64,000 nt of DNA from NCBI GenBank assembly GCA_029265125.1, contig JAJUJX010000003.1:62001-126000 (forward strand), in the 5' to 3' direction. This document shows positions 1-8,094 of the stretch, one piece after another. The translations under genes were made by a program, and so were the position numbers. Under the pieces are notes generated by a model. That model made no database searches. It was not told the origin of the DNA and saw only the letters and a list, made by a program, of their open reading frames with translations. This DNA is from Tolumonas sp008015085. GTDB taxonomy: Bacteria; Pseudomonadota; Gammaproteobacteria; Enterobacterales; Aeromonadaceae. Numbering within the stretch: position 1 is the first letter of the stretch; each line of letters starts with the position of its first letter.

Positions 1-490
1 CAGCCAAAGATTTGATTTGTATGCGGATTTTTTCTGTCTGATCCAGAATCCATGTAGCAGGCTCAATAGAAATATCGATTCGATCAGCCAGATGCAGCAG
101 AAAACTCTCCTCAGGGACTAAATCAGCACCTGCATAGCTTCCTTTCCCGTTATGCCAATAATGATGGTGGTACAGGATAACAGGCACAATATCGGTAAAA
201 TAAGGAAAATCACACAGCATCCCTGCCCCAAGTGCCGCATGCTGATGATCTTCTTTGACGTCCATCTGTGTCAGTTCATTTTTTTCAGCAGAAGAGACAG
301 CGCCGATATCATGCATGACAGCAGCAAGAATCAGCCGTCTTTTCTTATGCTTATCCCAACCGGCTTCATCAGCGATCGCTTCCGCCAATATAGCAACCCG
401 AAGATGATGCCGGTGTATGAACGAACTCATCATATCAATCGAGTGCACTAAAGATATGATGATGTCTTGCAGCTTAATATCCTGATTCAT
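1..490 (-). CDS. HD-domain (HD-GYP-like) protein, 3' end beyond window
   Basis: The minus strand reads open from an ATG at 490 to the window edge, giving the first 163 residues. The translation has a metal-binding HD-type layout: a helix with RHHLRVAILAEAIA, then VMHDIGA with the HD pair at residues 60-61, then EDHQHAALGAGML, then YHHHYWHNGKG and LHLADRID. This order of His and Asp residues is that of HD-GYP and related HD phosphohydrolases, many of which hydrolyse cyclic di-GMP. The GYP motif is not in canonical form, so the substrate is uncertain. The gene starts 20 bases after the stop of the small Cys-rich gene upstream, suggesting one transcript. No strong ribosome binding site lies directly before the ATG. 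The C-terminal part lies outside the window. Confidence 0.7.
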   Translation of the reverse strand, partial: MNQDIKLQDIIISLVHSIDMMSSFIHRHHLRVAILAEAIADEAGWDKHKKRRLILAAVMHDIGAVSSAEKNELTQMDVKEDHQHAALGAGMLCDFPYFTDIVPVILYHHHYWHNGKGSYAGADLVPEESFLLHLADRIDISIEPATWILDQTEKIRIQIKSLA

Positions 491-510
491 ATTAAATTAA
501 TCCATAAGCC

Positions 511-744
511 TTATTCAGCAGGCGATGGTTCCGGTACGTCAGGTACATCAACTGGTTCTTCGAAACACCCTTCCATACAACTATTCAGACAATCAACATA
601 CAGCTGATCATCTTTCTCACTTCCGTTAGCTGAACACTCACTAGAACATTGTGCTGCACATCGCTGACCTGAGTCCGCTAATACAGGAAATACACTCGCG
701 ACAAGCAGGCTGCCAGTCAGCCAGAATAAGATTTTTCTTTTCAT
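511..744 (-). CDS. Small exported Cys-rich protein (77 aa), unknown function
   Basis: The start chosen is the ATG at 744, preceded by GAGAGG, because it begins a clear signal peptide (MKRKILFWLTGSLLVAS to about residue 24, ending VLADSG). A longer frame to 846 has no support. The mature part is about 53 residues and holds six cysteines in two identical spacings, CAAQCSSEC and CLNSCMEGC (C-x3-C-x3-C twice), followed by an acidic, Pro-rich tail ending EPSPAE. Six cysteines suggest disulfides in the periplasm or outside the cell, or metal binding. The twin C-x3-C-x3-C pattern on a likely helix would put the cysteines on one face. I do not recognise a family. It is probably co-transcribed with the HD-domain gene that follows. 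Confidence 0.7.
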   Translation of the reverse strand: MKRKILFWLTGSLLVASVFPVLADSGQRCAAQCSSECSANGSEKDDQLYVDCLNSCMEGCFEEPVDVPDVPEPSPAE

Positions 745-1069
745 ACTCAACCTCTCATGCCTGCAACCGAAATGATCGGTGTTCAATGAAAGTGTAGTAA
801 CCCGACTGAAATACGCAATTAAGAAAAAAATCTGAAACTTAAACACCTACAGGATGAGATGAGAGATAAAGCTGTGATGAGAAAACATGCGTATCGCAAC
901 ATAAATGAAAAATGCTTAGTTATTTTTTTTCTATTTCTCTGTCATCTGTCTTAATATTCCTGTTACTGAATCTTTGTGATACAAGCTGTAACAAAAGAAT
1001 TGTTACATAACTATTGGTGTCCCGATCACCATTACTAAAAGCGAATTTTTTTCAGCATGGAGTATATCA
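745..1069. other. Intergenic region upstream of sugar kinase and Cys-rich gene
   Basis: This 325-base stretch lies between two divergent genes and must hold promoters for both. It is AT-rich from about 890 to 1060. The only structured element I can point to is the perfect inverted repeat at 987-1007. I see no convincing additional ORF with a ribosome binding site and no RNA gene. Confidence 0.5.
987..1007. promoter_or_regulatory. Perfect 7-bp inverted repeat, candidate operator
   Basis: TGTAACA (987-993) and TGTTACA (1001-1007) are perfect inverted copies separated by seven bases. The repeat lies 63 bases before the sugar kinase start, a normal place for a repressor site. A LacI- or GntR-type regulator is possible, but no regulator gene adjoins it, so the binding protein is unknown. 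Confidence 0.45.
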
Positions 1070-1996
1070 ATGGCTAGAGTATGGGTAACTGGTGATGCAG
1101 TTGTCGATTTGATCCCTGAAGGCGAAACTACCTATCTTAAATGTCCTGGCGGAGCACCGGCAAACGTCGCAGTTGCGATTTCCCGATTAGGTGGTAACAG
1201 TGCGTTTTTTGGCCGAGTTGGTCGGGATCCACTGGGGAAATTCATGAAACAAATCCTGAAACAAGAAGGTGTTAACACCGATTTCATGGTTCTGGATGCA
1301 GAGCATCGCACTTCAACGGTTATTGTTGATTTGGATGATCATGGAGAACGCAGTTTCACTTTCATGGTTAAGCCCAGTGCTGATCAATTTTTACAGCCTC
1401 AGGATGTACCGACATTCAGCAAGGGAGAATGGCTGCATGTCTGTTCAATTGCATTGGCGAATGAACCCTCACGTTCTACTACTCTGTCTGCAATGCAGGC
1501 CATAAAAGCTGCGGGAGGATATGTTTCTTTCGATCCAAACTTGCGGGAAGAAGTCTGGCTGAAGCCTTCAGACCTAAAAAGTGTTGTTTTGCAGGCGGTT
1601 GCGCTGGCTGATGTTGTTAAATTCTCAGATGATGAACTACTGTTCCTCACCGGTAAAAATGACTTACAAACAGCTCTGGTATGGTTAAACGAACAATATC
1701 AACTGCCTCTCGTGGTGATCACACAGGGTAAGAAAGGCGCATTAGTTGTGCACAATAATGAACAGCAACTTGTTACCGGGAAACCCGTCAATCCGGTTGA
1801 TACCACTGGAGCAGGCGATGCGTTCGTCGGTGGTTTATTGGCCGGGCTGGTGGCATGTGATAAATGGCAGGACAACGATAACTTGCTGGCAATTATCCGC
1901 CAGGCTAATGCCTGTGGCGCGCTGGCAACTACAGCCAAAGGGGCGATGACCGCACTACCCACGGCGGAGCAACTCGCTGGATATCTGGCTCAGTAG
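1070..1996 (+). CDS. PfkB-family sugar kinase, probable fructokinase
   Basis: This 308-residue protein has the ribokinase/PfkB fold signatures. The N-terminal sugar-binding region contains GGAPANVAVAISRLGG, and the C-terminal signature DTTGAGDAF lies at about residues 244-252, with its Asp as catalytic base and the glycines forming the anion hole. Length and sequence fit bacterial fructokinases of the ScrK/CscK group, which phosphorylate fructose to fructose-6-phosphate; aminoimidazole riboside kinase is a close relative and cannot be excluded. GGAG lies 9 bases before the ATG. No sucrose transporter, hydrolase or regulator is adjacent, so the usual scr/csc context is missing and I give no symbol. 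It is a single-gene unit closed by a strong terminator at 2042-2072. Confidence 0.85.
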   Translation: MARVWVTGDAVVDLIPEGETTYLKCPGGAPANVAVAISRLGGNSAFFGRVGRDPLGKFMKQILKQEGVNTDFMVLDAEHRTSTVIVDLDDHGERSFTFMVKPSADQFLQPQDVPTFSKGEWLHVCSIALANEPSRSTTLSAMQAIKAAGGYVSFDPNLREEVWLKPSDLKSVVLQAVALADVVKFSDDELLFLTGKNDLQTALVWLNEQYQLPLVVITQGKKGALVVHNNEQQLVTGKPVNPVDTTGAGDAFVGGLLAGLVACDKWQDNDNLLAIIRQANACGALATTAKGAMTALPTAEQLAGYLAQ

Positions 1997-2041
1997 TAAA
2001 GTAAAAACGATAAGGTCATTTTTCGACTAGAAAGTATAAAG

Positions 2042-2072
2042 GCTCTGGATCATTTAATATCCAGAGCTTTTT
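2042..2072 (+). terminator. Rho-independent terminator of sugar kinase
   Basis: GCTCTGGAT (2042-2050) pairs perfectly with ATCCAGAGC (2059-2067) around an eight-base loop, followed by five T. It lies 46 bases after the kinase stop. Confidence 0.9.
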
Positions 2073-2195
2073 CATATGAATAATGAAAACGACAATACGA
2101 AAGCCACAATGCACATTAATATGAAAGAAACCGGTTTTTTATTTCTTTTTTAGCATAAAATACCGTCATCTTTAATATTTAATTAAAACACATAA

Positions 2196-2393
2196 TTATC
2201 GACGACCCAACATTGCCGCACAAATGAAAAACTTTGCAGTACCATTATGGTCTTTTTTGATTCTTGCAATAACGCGTTCTTTATCTACAAGTTCCCAGTC
2301 ATCACTGCGGGAGCGCGGTGATTTAACACCAGAACTCATCAGATATTCCATAAACAAATGTGCGTTTTTGATTTCAGTCAGGTGAAAATCCAT
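2196..2393 (-). CDS. Microprotein A (65 aa), paralogue of the 2745-2948 gene
   Basis: This 65-residue protein starts MDFHLTEIKNAHLFMEYLM and ends FFICAAMLGRR. It aligns along its full length with the neighbouring 67-residue protein: identical blocks are LTEIKNAHLF, EYLM, SSGVK/CSGVK, SRSD-WE, VARIK or IARIK, and FFICAAMLGR. Conservation at protein level with many changed codons argues that both are real genes. GGAG lies upstream of the ATG. It has no signal peptide or membrane segment, so it is likely cytosolic; a helix-rich N-terminus followed by a small beta-rich C-terminus is plausible. I do not recognise the family and assign no function. Confidence 0.7.
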   Translation of the reverse strand: MDFHLTEIKNAHLFMEYLMSSGVKSPRSRSDDWELVDKERVIARIKKDHNGTAKFFICAAMLGRR

Positions 2394-2744
2394 AACCTTG
2401 AGACTCCATTCAAGTACAACTATGAATATAATTCCATTAAAAACAATGATTTATCAAACAGCTAGAAACATTAGACAAATCTTTATTAGCGATAAATCCC
2501 ATAAAGTCTCACATACTATGAGCAACAAATTAAGCTATATACTTATAAATCGGTAGCTGCATCACAAATATTTAATTTATAAATAAATGCAATATTTCTG
2601 ATACAACAAAAAGAAACGAAACAATACGCTCTCTGACATTTCTTGATAGTTATGAAATTACTACAGTGATTGATATAATCGTCATATGACCCTCATACGT
2701 GAGGGCCAGTTAAACTTAAAAAAATTTATTCAGAATAAATATCA
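2394..2744. other. AT-rich intergenic region between microprotein paralogues
   Basis: This is 351 bases of very AT-rich sequence. It should contain the promoter for the minus-strand gene at 2196-2393. The only clear structure is a short GC-rich hairpin at 2690-2705 (CCCTCA, TACG loop, TGAGGG). No T-tract follows on either strand, so it is not a typical terminator. No ORF with a credible start was seen. Confidence 0.5.
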
Positions 2745-2948
2745 TTACTTCCGGCCAAGCATTGCAGCACAAATAAAGAATCGCACGTTTCCCTGCCCAT
2801 CATTCTTAATTCTGGCGACAACCTTATCTTTATGAGAGTCAGTAGCTTCCCAGTTATCACTACGGGAGTGCGGTAATTTAACGCCGGAGCACATCAGGTA
2901 TTCAGCAAACAAGTGGGCATTTTTGATTTCGGTTAAGAATGAATCCAT
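2745..2948 (-). CDS. Microprotein B (67 aa), paralogue of the 2196-2393 gene
   Basis: The start at 2948 is chosen because MDSFLTEIKNAHLF matches the start of the paralogue and a GGAGG lies 9 bases upstream. The longer frame to 3080 has no homology support. The 67-residue product ends FFICAAMLGRK. Relative to the paralogue it has a small insertion (SHKD) after the conserved Trp-Glu and one extra Cys in place of Ser (EYLMCSGVK). The two genes share orientation and are separated by 351 bases, so they are an ageing tandem duplication with separate promoters. Family unknown; cytosolic by appearance. Confidence 0.72.
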   Translation of the reverse strand: MDSFLTEIKNAHLFAEYLMCSGVKLPHSRSDNWEATDSHKDKVVARIKNDGQGNVRFFICAAMLGRK

Positions 2949-3382
2949 AAAACTAAGCCTCCATTTGGTAAGACAAACATCTGGAACAATACAAACGAAA
3001 TGCGGCATCGACAGAAACGAGATATGAAAGAAGACATGATTTACACCGCATAGCCTCCCGCCTTTCGTATCAACGCACAACCAAATGTAACATTATGTTT
3101 CAATAAAAACATATCAGTATTTCCTAATCCAGCCTCTGCATCGTTAAATTTTCCATATAGTTCACAAACTTACCGCTGATGCCTTTACTTATTTGAGAAA
3201 TACCATTGATTTTTAGTATCAATAGAAAATGCGGTGTGTTTAGCAAGTGCAGTCGGTTTGCCTGTCAGGAAAACAGCTATGCTTTATATAGAATTAAGGC
3301 TCAAAACTGTCTTTATCATCTATGAAATTCAGGCACCTCAGCCTTGATGCTGACAACAAATCAACCATCACAGGGAAAAAAT
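2949..3382. other. Intergenic region between divergent microprotein B and redox/permease operon
   Basis: This 434-base region must hold promoters in both directions. I could not call a convincing -35/-10 pair for the operon: TTGCCT at 3258 and AT-rich hexamers at 3278-3290 are badly spaced. A short inverted repeat, ATTGAT (3205-3210) and ATCAAT (3218-3223), could be part of an operator. No ArsR-type regulator gene is present. No ORF with a credible ribosome binding site was seen. Confidence 0.4.
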
Positions 3383-3622
3383 ATGAAAAATATCAAAGTA
3401 TTAGGCCCAGGTTGCACAAATTGTCGCCTGACAGCCAAGCTGATCACCGAAGTTGCACAGGAATGTAATACCGAGATTGAAATAGAAAAAGTGGAGTCGA
3501 TAAAAGACATCGTCAGCTATGGTGTGTTATCAACACCTGGTGTTGTCATTGATGGGCAGGTCGTACATTCCGGCGGTATTCCCGCCAAAGACAAGATAAA
3601 ACAGTGGTTCAGTCAGCCATAG
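3383..3622 (+). CDS. Small thioredoxin-like redox protein (TM0996/MTH895 type)
   Basis: The ATG at 3383 is chosen over the frame start at 3344 because AGGGA lies just upstream and the thioredoxin strand begins at once (MKNIKVLGPGC). The 79-residue protein has the redox motif C11-T-N-C14 and the cis-Pro loop STPGVVIDG, then VVHSGGIPAKDKI. This matches the small archaeal/bacterial redox-active disulfide proteins, which are often encoded beside COG0701 permeases; that association is known, and here the permease is two genes downstream. It probably passes electrons or thiol-bound ligand to its partners in the cytosol. It is the first gene of a five-gene operon. Confidence 0.85.
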   Translation: MKNIKVLGPGCTNCRLTAKLITEVAQECNTEIEIEKVESIKDIVSYGVLSTPGVVIDGQVVHSGGIPAKDKIKQWFSQP

Positions 3623-3672
3623 GGCTTTTTCCATATACGCGAGACTTAATGGTATCTGGCGAGGTCACTACA

Positions 3673-4059
3673 ATGAAAAAGAAATTGTCCATCCTTTGGC
3701 AACGGTTGGTAACGTCCAACGGCGATACCTGTGAACGTTGCGGGCAAACTTATATGGAAATGTTACGAGCTGTTGAGATTCTCAAAGAGCAACTGTCATC
3801 ATCAGGCATTGAACCCGTATTGAAAACTAAAGAACTCACAGAAGCTGAATTTAAGGCTAAACCGTCAGAATCGAACCGTATTTGGATCAACGATAAACCT
3901 ATCGAAGAATGGCTGGGTGCGGATGTCGGCAAAAGCCCTTGCTGCAGCGCATGTGGCAATGAACACTGCCGGACGTTAGAACTGGATAACCGGATTTATG
4001 AACGAATTCCTCAGGAATTAATCATCGAAGCGGGTATACGAGCAGCACGATCTTTATAG
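3673..4059 (+). CDS. DUF2703-type Cys-rich protein
   Basis: The ATG at 3673 is preceded by GGCGAGG and gives 128 residues; a longer frame to 3604 would overlap the previous gene. The protein has two Cys clusters, CERC at residues 20-23 and PCCSACGNEHC at about 89-99 (Cys 90, 91, 94, 99), with the body WxxxxxxGxTCxRCGxTYxxM typical of DUF2703. Six cysteines suggest metal or metalloid binding, or redox exchange with the thioredoxin-like neighbour. The gene lies 50 bases after the redox gene and 22 before the permease. Members of this domain have no proven activity that I can name, so the function is inferred only from context. Confidence 0.75.
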   Translation: MKKKLSILWQRLVTSNGDTCERCGQTYMEMLRAVEILKEQLSSSGIEPVLKTKELTEAEFKAKPSESNRIWINDKPIEEWLGADVGKSPCCSACGNEHCRTLELDNRIYERIPQELIIEAGIRAARSL

Positions 4060-4081
4060 ACTGAGATCAGGAGGAAGGCTT

Positions 4082-5530
4082 ATGGATATTCTCTCTTTTT
4101 CTCTGCATCTGGTGTTGAGTGGCGTCGGTAATCTGGCCTCGTATCTGGCGGCCCACGTCTTACTCTGTTTACTACCTGCATTTTTTATTGCCGGAGCGAT
4201 GACAGCGCTGATCCCCAAAGAAACGATCACCCGTTTTCTGGGGCGCGAACGTCCGAAATATATCTCTTATCCGGCTGCTGCTCTTGCCGGCTCCGTACTG
4301 GCGGTATGTTCATGCACAATAGTTCCGCTGTTTGCCGGGATCTATAAAAAGGGCGCGGGCCTTGGCCCTGCCATTACTTTTCTGTTTTTTGCCCCCGCCG
4401 CGAACATTCTGGCATTAATCTATACCGGTGGGATCATTGGTGTTGATCTGGCGCTTGCCCGACTTCTGCTTTCACTGGCATTTGGTATTGGAATAGGTCT
4501 CATTATGGCCTTAATTTTCCGTGAATCCGACAAGGAGCATGATGAAACAACGGATGTGCTGTTTGCATCCCAGGGCAAAATGCAGACGACCTCGCTGATT
4601 TTTCTGTTACTGCTAATTGCGATGTTACTCGCCGGCACGTTGAAAATAAGTTTACTTTCAGATGTCTATGCTTCGGTTTCGCTACCGGTCAGCCATAGTG
4701 ATGAACTGCAGATTTTTCTGCATAACCTGATCCCTTTTGATCCCGCGCGCGGAGGCGAAGGCGTCAGTGCTCAGGGCGCATTGCTGATCCTCTTGTTATC
4801 GCTGATTGGCATTACTGCCTGGAAGGGGATTGAGTCTGTCTTCGATGGGTTCAATTACTGGACATGGACTACACTGCTACTCCTTGCCTTCACCCTGCTG
4901 ATTGCTGCTGTCAGTGTTACACCACAGCATGATGAACTGATCATTCATATTAATGGCCGGTCACTCGGTGTATTGGTCGCATTGCTGATATCCGGCTGGT
5001 TGCTCAAAAACCGGTTAACCACAGAACAGGTACAAAATCTGTTGTGGGAATCCTGGAAATTCGTCAAACAGATCTTTCCGTTGCTTGTGATTGGCGTATT
5101 TCTGGTCGGAATGATCAGGGAGCTAATCAGACCCGAATGGATTGAAGCATTGGCAGGCAAAAACTCTCTGGCTGGAAATCTGGCAGGCGTTGTCTTTGGT
5201 ATCGTGATGTATTTCCCGACGCTTGTGGAAGTTCCCATCGCACAGATGTTTTTGAATTTAGGTATGCATCGCGGGCCTTTGCTGGCCTATCTTATGGCCG
5301 ATCCTGAACTCAGTCTGCAAAGTATATTGATCACAGCAACAATCATTGGCTACCTGAAAACCTGGACATATGTTGCCTGGGTCGCGTTGTTCAGCACACT
5401 GGCTGGCTATCTGTATGGGATCTGGATTGATGGCACCAGTGTTATTTTTGTAGTCAGTTATCTGCTGATTTTTCTGAGTCTGCTATCAGTGATTTTATGG
5501 CTTTCAGATAAATACTACCGATCATCTTAA
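4082..5530 (+). CDS. COG0701-family permease (ArsP-like)
   Basis: This is a 482-residue polytopic membrane protein with about ten hydrophobic segments in two halves. The first half carries the family motif around the Cys pair (VCSCTIVPLFAGIYKKGAG, then FFAPAANILAL); the second half repeats the theme with GIVMYFPTLVEVPIAQ. COG0701/DUF318 proteins include ArsP, which exports trivalent organoarsenicals; most others are uncharacterised. The canonical CSCGxxP is changed here to CSCTIVP. Its Cys-rich, redox-active neighbours fit a thiol-binding substrate such as a metalloid, but substrate and direction of transport cannot be read from the sequence. AGGAGG lies upstream of the ATG. Confidence 0.8.
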   Translation: MDILSFSLHLVLSGVGNLASYLAAHVLLCLLPAFFIAGAMTALIPKETITRFLGRERPKYISYPAAALAGSVLAVCSCTIVPLFAGIYKKGAGLGPAITFLFFAPAANILALIYTGGIIGVDLALARLLLSLAFGIGIGLIMALIFRESDKEHDETTDVLFASQGKMQTTSLIFLLLLIAMLLAGTLKISLLSDVYASVSLPVSHSDELQIFLHNLIPFDPARGGEGVSAQGALLILLLSLIGITAWKGIESVFDGFNYWTWTTLLLLAFTLLIAAVSVTPQHDELIIHINGRSLGVLVALLISGWLLKNRLTTEQVQNLLWESWKFVKQIFPLLVIGVFLVGMIRELIRPEWIEALAGKNSLAGNLAGVVFGIVMYFPTLVEVPIAQMFLNLGMHRGPLLAYLMADPELSLQSILITATIIGYLKTWTYVAWVALFSTLAGYLYGIWIDGTSVIFVVSYLLIFLSLLSVILWLSDKYYRSS

Positions 5531-5551
5531 GTATTGTGGTGAAGGCGCTCT

Positions 5552-7666
5552 ATGACACCGGATCTTATTCATACTCTATCCTCAATGGTCTATCTGCTGA
5601 TTGAGGGTGGATTCGGAATTGCGTTGGTAGTTGCTTTTCTTGATACAACGATTGGCATCGGGCTGCTTATTCCCGGTTCGATTATTCTTATGTTCATGGG
5701 ATCGCTGGCGACTATCGGAGTTTTTGACTTTTACGCTTTAGCTGCAGGCTCCATATCCGGTGGCTTACTAAGCGATATGCTTAATTATTACCTTGGTAAA
5801 CACCACGGACTTCACTGGCACAGGAAACATAGCCGGTTATTAAGATTAATGGATATAGAACAACGACACTTGTTTATTCAGAGTTATGGCCTGAAAGCAT
5901 TACTGATTAGCCGTTTACTTCCAGGAGAAAAAGAAAAGTCGGCGTTTATTGCCGGATATACCAGCACTCATTTTTCGTATTTTATTTTATATGATTTTGG
6001 GGTGATTATTGCCTGGGTAACAATTACGCTATTAACCGGGTACTATGCCGCTCATGCTATCAATTTAGCTGAATTATGGCTTTCACGAGCCGGGCTGTTT
6101 ATTCCTTTTGCAGTATCATTTTTATTATTGGTTTTTCTGCTAAAAGTGATAGCCATCAGAAAAGGAAAGCAGTTACTTCATCAGGTTCATACTCTGTTTC
6201 ACTTTCTGAAAATAAAAATCGCTCAGAATAGAAGGTTTAAGCTATTAGCAAAAAACCACCCCACCTTAGTGTTATTTATTAATAACAGAATAGATAAATC
6301 AGTTTTCAATGGCAGACCATTATCTATCTTAATGATCGCACTCCTTTATATCATGGCACTTTTTGCAGGTATTATTGAAGATTTTATTACTGCAGATGCC
6401 ATTGTCATGGCGGATATCCGCATTGCTAATTTATTTAACTTATTCAGAAATGAAACATTAACATCTTTTTTCACTTGGATAACATTATTCGGAAAGTTGG
6501 AGATCATCAGTATCGTTTTACTGATATCAGCTGCTCTGCTGTATCTCTGGAATAAAAAACATTTTATCATTCCCTTTTTCATCTCAGCACTCGGCTCACT
6601 GGCTTTTACATGGTCAGGAAAGCTTGCATTTCAGCGAGCCCGCCCGGAATATGCTATTTATCTGGAGAATTCATACTCATTTCCCAGCGGGCATGCAGCA
6701 ATTGCCGTCGCGATCTATGGTTTTATCGGCTATTTATTAATCCGATCTGTTACGGAATGGCCACATAAGGTTAATATATTTGTCGTTACAATAGCTGTAG
6801 TGCTATTAATCGGATTTAGCCGGGTCTATCTTGGTGTTCATTACATCAGTGATATATGGTGTGGTTATCTGGTTGGTGCTATCTGGCTAATCATTGGTAT
6901 CACTTTATCTGAGTGGTTAAAAACGATCACAAGTTCACAGAGAGTCAGGTTATCGTCAGGAAAGTTAATATCTGCAACTTGTTTTCTGCTTTCTGTAGTT
7001 ATTTTGTTTTATTACCTGTTTGCAATCAATTACTCCCCATCTCGGATTCCTACACAACAACACCCGCTTATAACCGTAACTAAAAGCACAGATATCTTCA
7101 TGAATGAACAACTAAAATACACTGAGGATATTATTGGCAGACGACAAGAGCCTATTAGTTTTGTCATTGAAGCCGTTAACCAACAGGCTTTAATTAGTTT
7201 ATTACAAACACAAGGATGGCATTTAGCTGATGATGCTAACATCACTTCGTTTAGACATACAATTAAAGCCTTAGCAACAGATAAAACTTATGCATCCGCT
7301 CCTGTTTATCCCTCATTTTGGAATACAAGAATACAGGATATGGCCTTCAGAAAGTTATCTATCCCTGATATAGCTAGTAACGTACATCATTTAAAGATCT
7401 GGAAAACAAATTATCAGATAAACAACAATAATATTTATGTTGCTATGGCTAATACCGACATTGGCGTGAAATGGGGAATCATTCCTGTCATTGATCCCGA
7501 TCTCAATAGTGCACGAGAGATGGTATATCAGTCGCTACTCCGGACGGATAAAATCAGGCTCAGTCAGAAAATTCAGATAAGAAAAGCGGAGTTGGGCTAT
7601 CACTTTACCGGCGGAGCGTTTTTCAGTGATGGATTCATCTATGAACTTTCACTTCAATCACCCTGA
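5552..7666 (+). CDS. DedA - PAP2 phosphatase - LssY C-terminal fusion protein
   Basis: This 704-residue inner-membrane protein has three modules. Residues about 20-190 are DedA/SNARE-associated (FLDTTIGIGLLIPGSIIL, SRLLPGEKEK). Residues about 260-455 are a PAP2 lipid phosphatase with all three active-site motifs: KLAFQRARP (about 356), PSGHAA (about 377) and SRVYLGVHYISD (about 422). Residues about 500-704 form a soluble LssY-type domain (WHLADD, then WKTNYQINNNNIYVAMA). DedA proteins move undecaprenyl phosphate or other lipids across the membrane, and PAP2 enzymes dephosphorylate undecaprenyl pyrophosphate or phosphatidate. This chain could therefore recycle a lipid carrier. It lies 21 bases after the permease and 30 before a diacylglycerol kinase-like gene. 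Confidence 0.85.
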   Translation: MTPDLIHTLSSMVYLLIEGGFGIALVVAFLDTTIGIGLLIPGSIILMFMGSLATIGVFDFYALAAGSISGGLLSDMLNYYLGKHHGLHWHRKHSRLLRLMDIEQRHLFIQSYGLKALLISRLLPGEKEKSAFIAGYTSTHFSYFILYDFGVIIAWVTITLLTGYYAAHAINLAELWLSRAGLFIPFAVSFLLLVFLLKVIAIRKGKQLLHQVHTLFHFLKIKIAQNRRFKLLAKNHPTLVLFINNRIDKSVFNGRPLSILMIALLYIMALFAGIIEDFITADAIVMADIRIANLFNLFRNETLTSFFTWITLFGKLEIISIVLLISAALLYLWNKKHFIIPFFISALGSLAFTWSGKLAFQRARPEYAIYLENSYSFPSGHAAIAVAIYGFIGYLLIRSVTEWPHKVNIFVVTIAVVLLIGFSRVYLGVHYISDIWCGYLVGAIWLIIGITLSEWLKTITSSQRVRLSSGKLISATCFLLSVVILFYYLFAINYSPSRIPTQQHPLITVTKSTDIFMNEQLKYTEDIIGRRQEPISFVIEAVNQQALISLLQTQGWHLADDANITSFRHTIKALATDKTYASAPVYPSFWNTRIQDMAFRKLSIPDIASNVHHLKIWKTNYQINNNNIYVAMANTDIGVKWGIIPVIDPDLNSAREMVYQSLLRTDKIRLSQKIQIRKAELGYHFTGGAFFSDGFIYELSLQSP

Positions 7667-7696
7667 CTCCACATACATCAACAGGAGAGTTTACTT

Positions 7697-8089
7697 ATGT
7701 CATTAGCCAACCAGCCAGAAACTTTCTCTGTCATCAAGAGAATACAAAGCATCACACATGCTGTGCGAGGTGTGACAGAAATGCTGAAAAGTGAACATAA
7801 TGCTTGGGTACATCTGTTCGCAACTATTTGTGTGATTATGGCCGGAGCATTGTTTTCTGTGACACCGACAGAATGGTGTTTTCTGATCCTGGCAATCATG
7901 TCTGTTTGGGTATCAGAAGCGCTTAATACCGCATTCGAGTTCCTGTGCGATGTCGCCTCTCCTGATTTTCATCCTCTGGTGAAAAAATCAAAAGATGTTG
8001 CAGCTGGCGCTGTTCTTTTAAGCGCAATCGGTGCCGTAGTGATTGCGTTAATCATCTTCACCCCCAAGATCATGGTATACATCCTGTGA
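7697..8089 (+). CDS. Diacylglycerol kinase family membrane protein
   Basis: The 130-residue protein has an amphipathic N-terminus and three membrane segments. The family signature is present: SEALNTAFEFLCDVASPDFH followed by KKSKDVAAGAVLLSAIGA, including the catalytic Glu and the Lys-Asp pair. Enzymes of this family phosphorylate diacylglycerol (DgkA of proteobacteria) or undecaprenol (Gram-positive relatives). Position after a DedA-PAP2 protein suggests that kinase and phosphatase act on the same lipid pool. CAGGAGAG lies before the ATG. It is the last gene of the operon; a hairpin with a T-rich arm follows six bases after the stop. Confidence 0.85.
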   Translation: MSLANQPETFSVIKRIQSITHAVRGVTEMLKSEHNAWVHLFATICVIMAGALFSVTPTEWCFLILAIMSVWVSEALNTAFEFLCDVASPDFHPLVKKSKDVAAGAVLLSAIGAVVIALIIFTPKIMVYIL

Positions 8090-8094
8090 TGCCA

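Noticed and set aside
152..451. A 99-codon plus-strand frame at the left edge
   Set aside because: The minus strand of the same stretch encodes a recognisable HD-domain protein.
2690..2705. Hairpin CCCTCA-TACG-TGAGGG as a terminator
   Set aside because: No T-run follows on either strand, and no gene ends close by on the plus strand.
3258..3290. Sigma-70 promoter for the redox/permease operon
   Set aside because: The possible -35 (TTGCCT) and AT-rich hexamers have spacings of 14 or about 20 bases, too poor to call.
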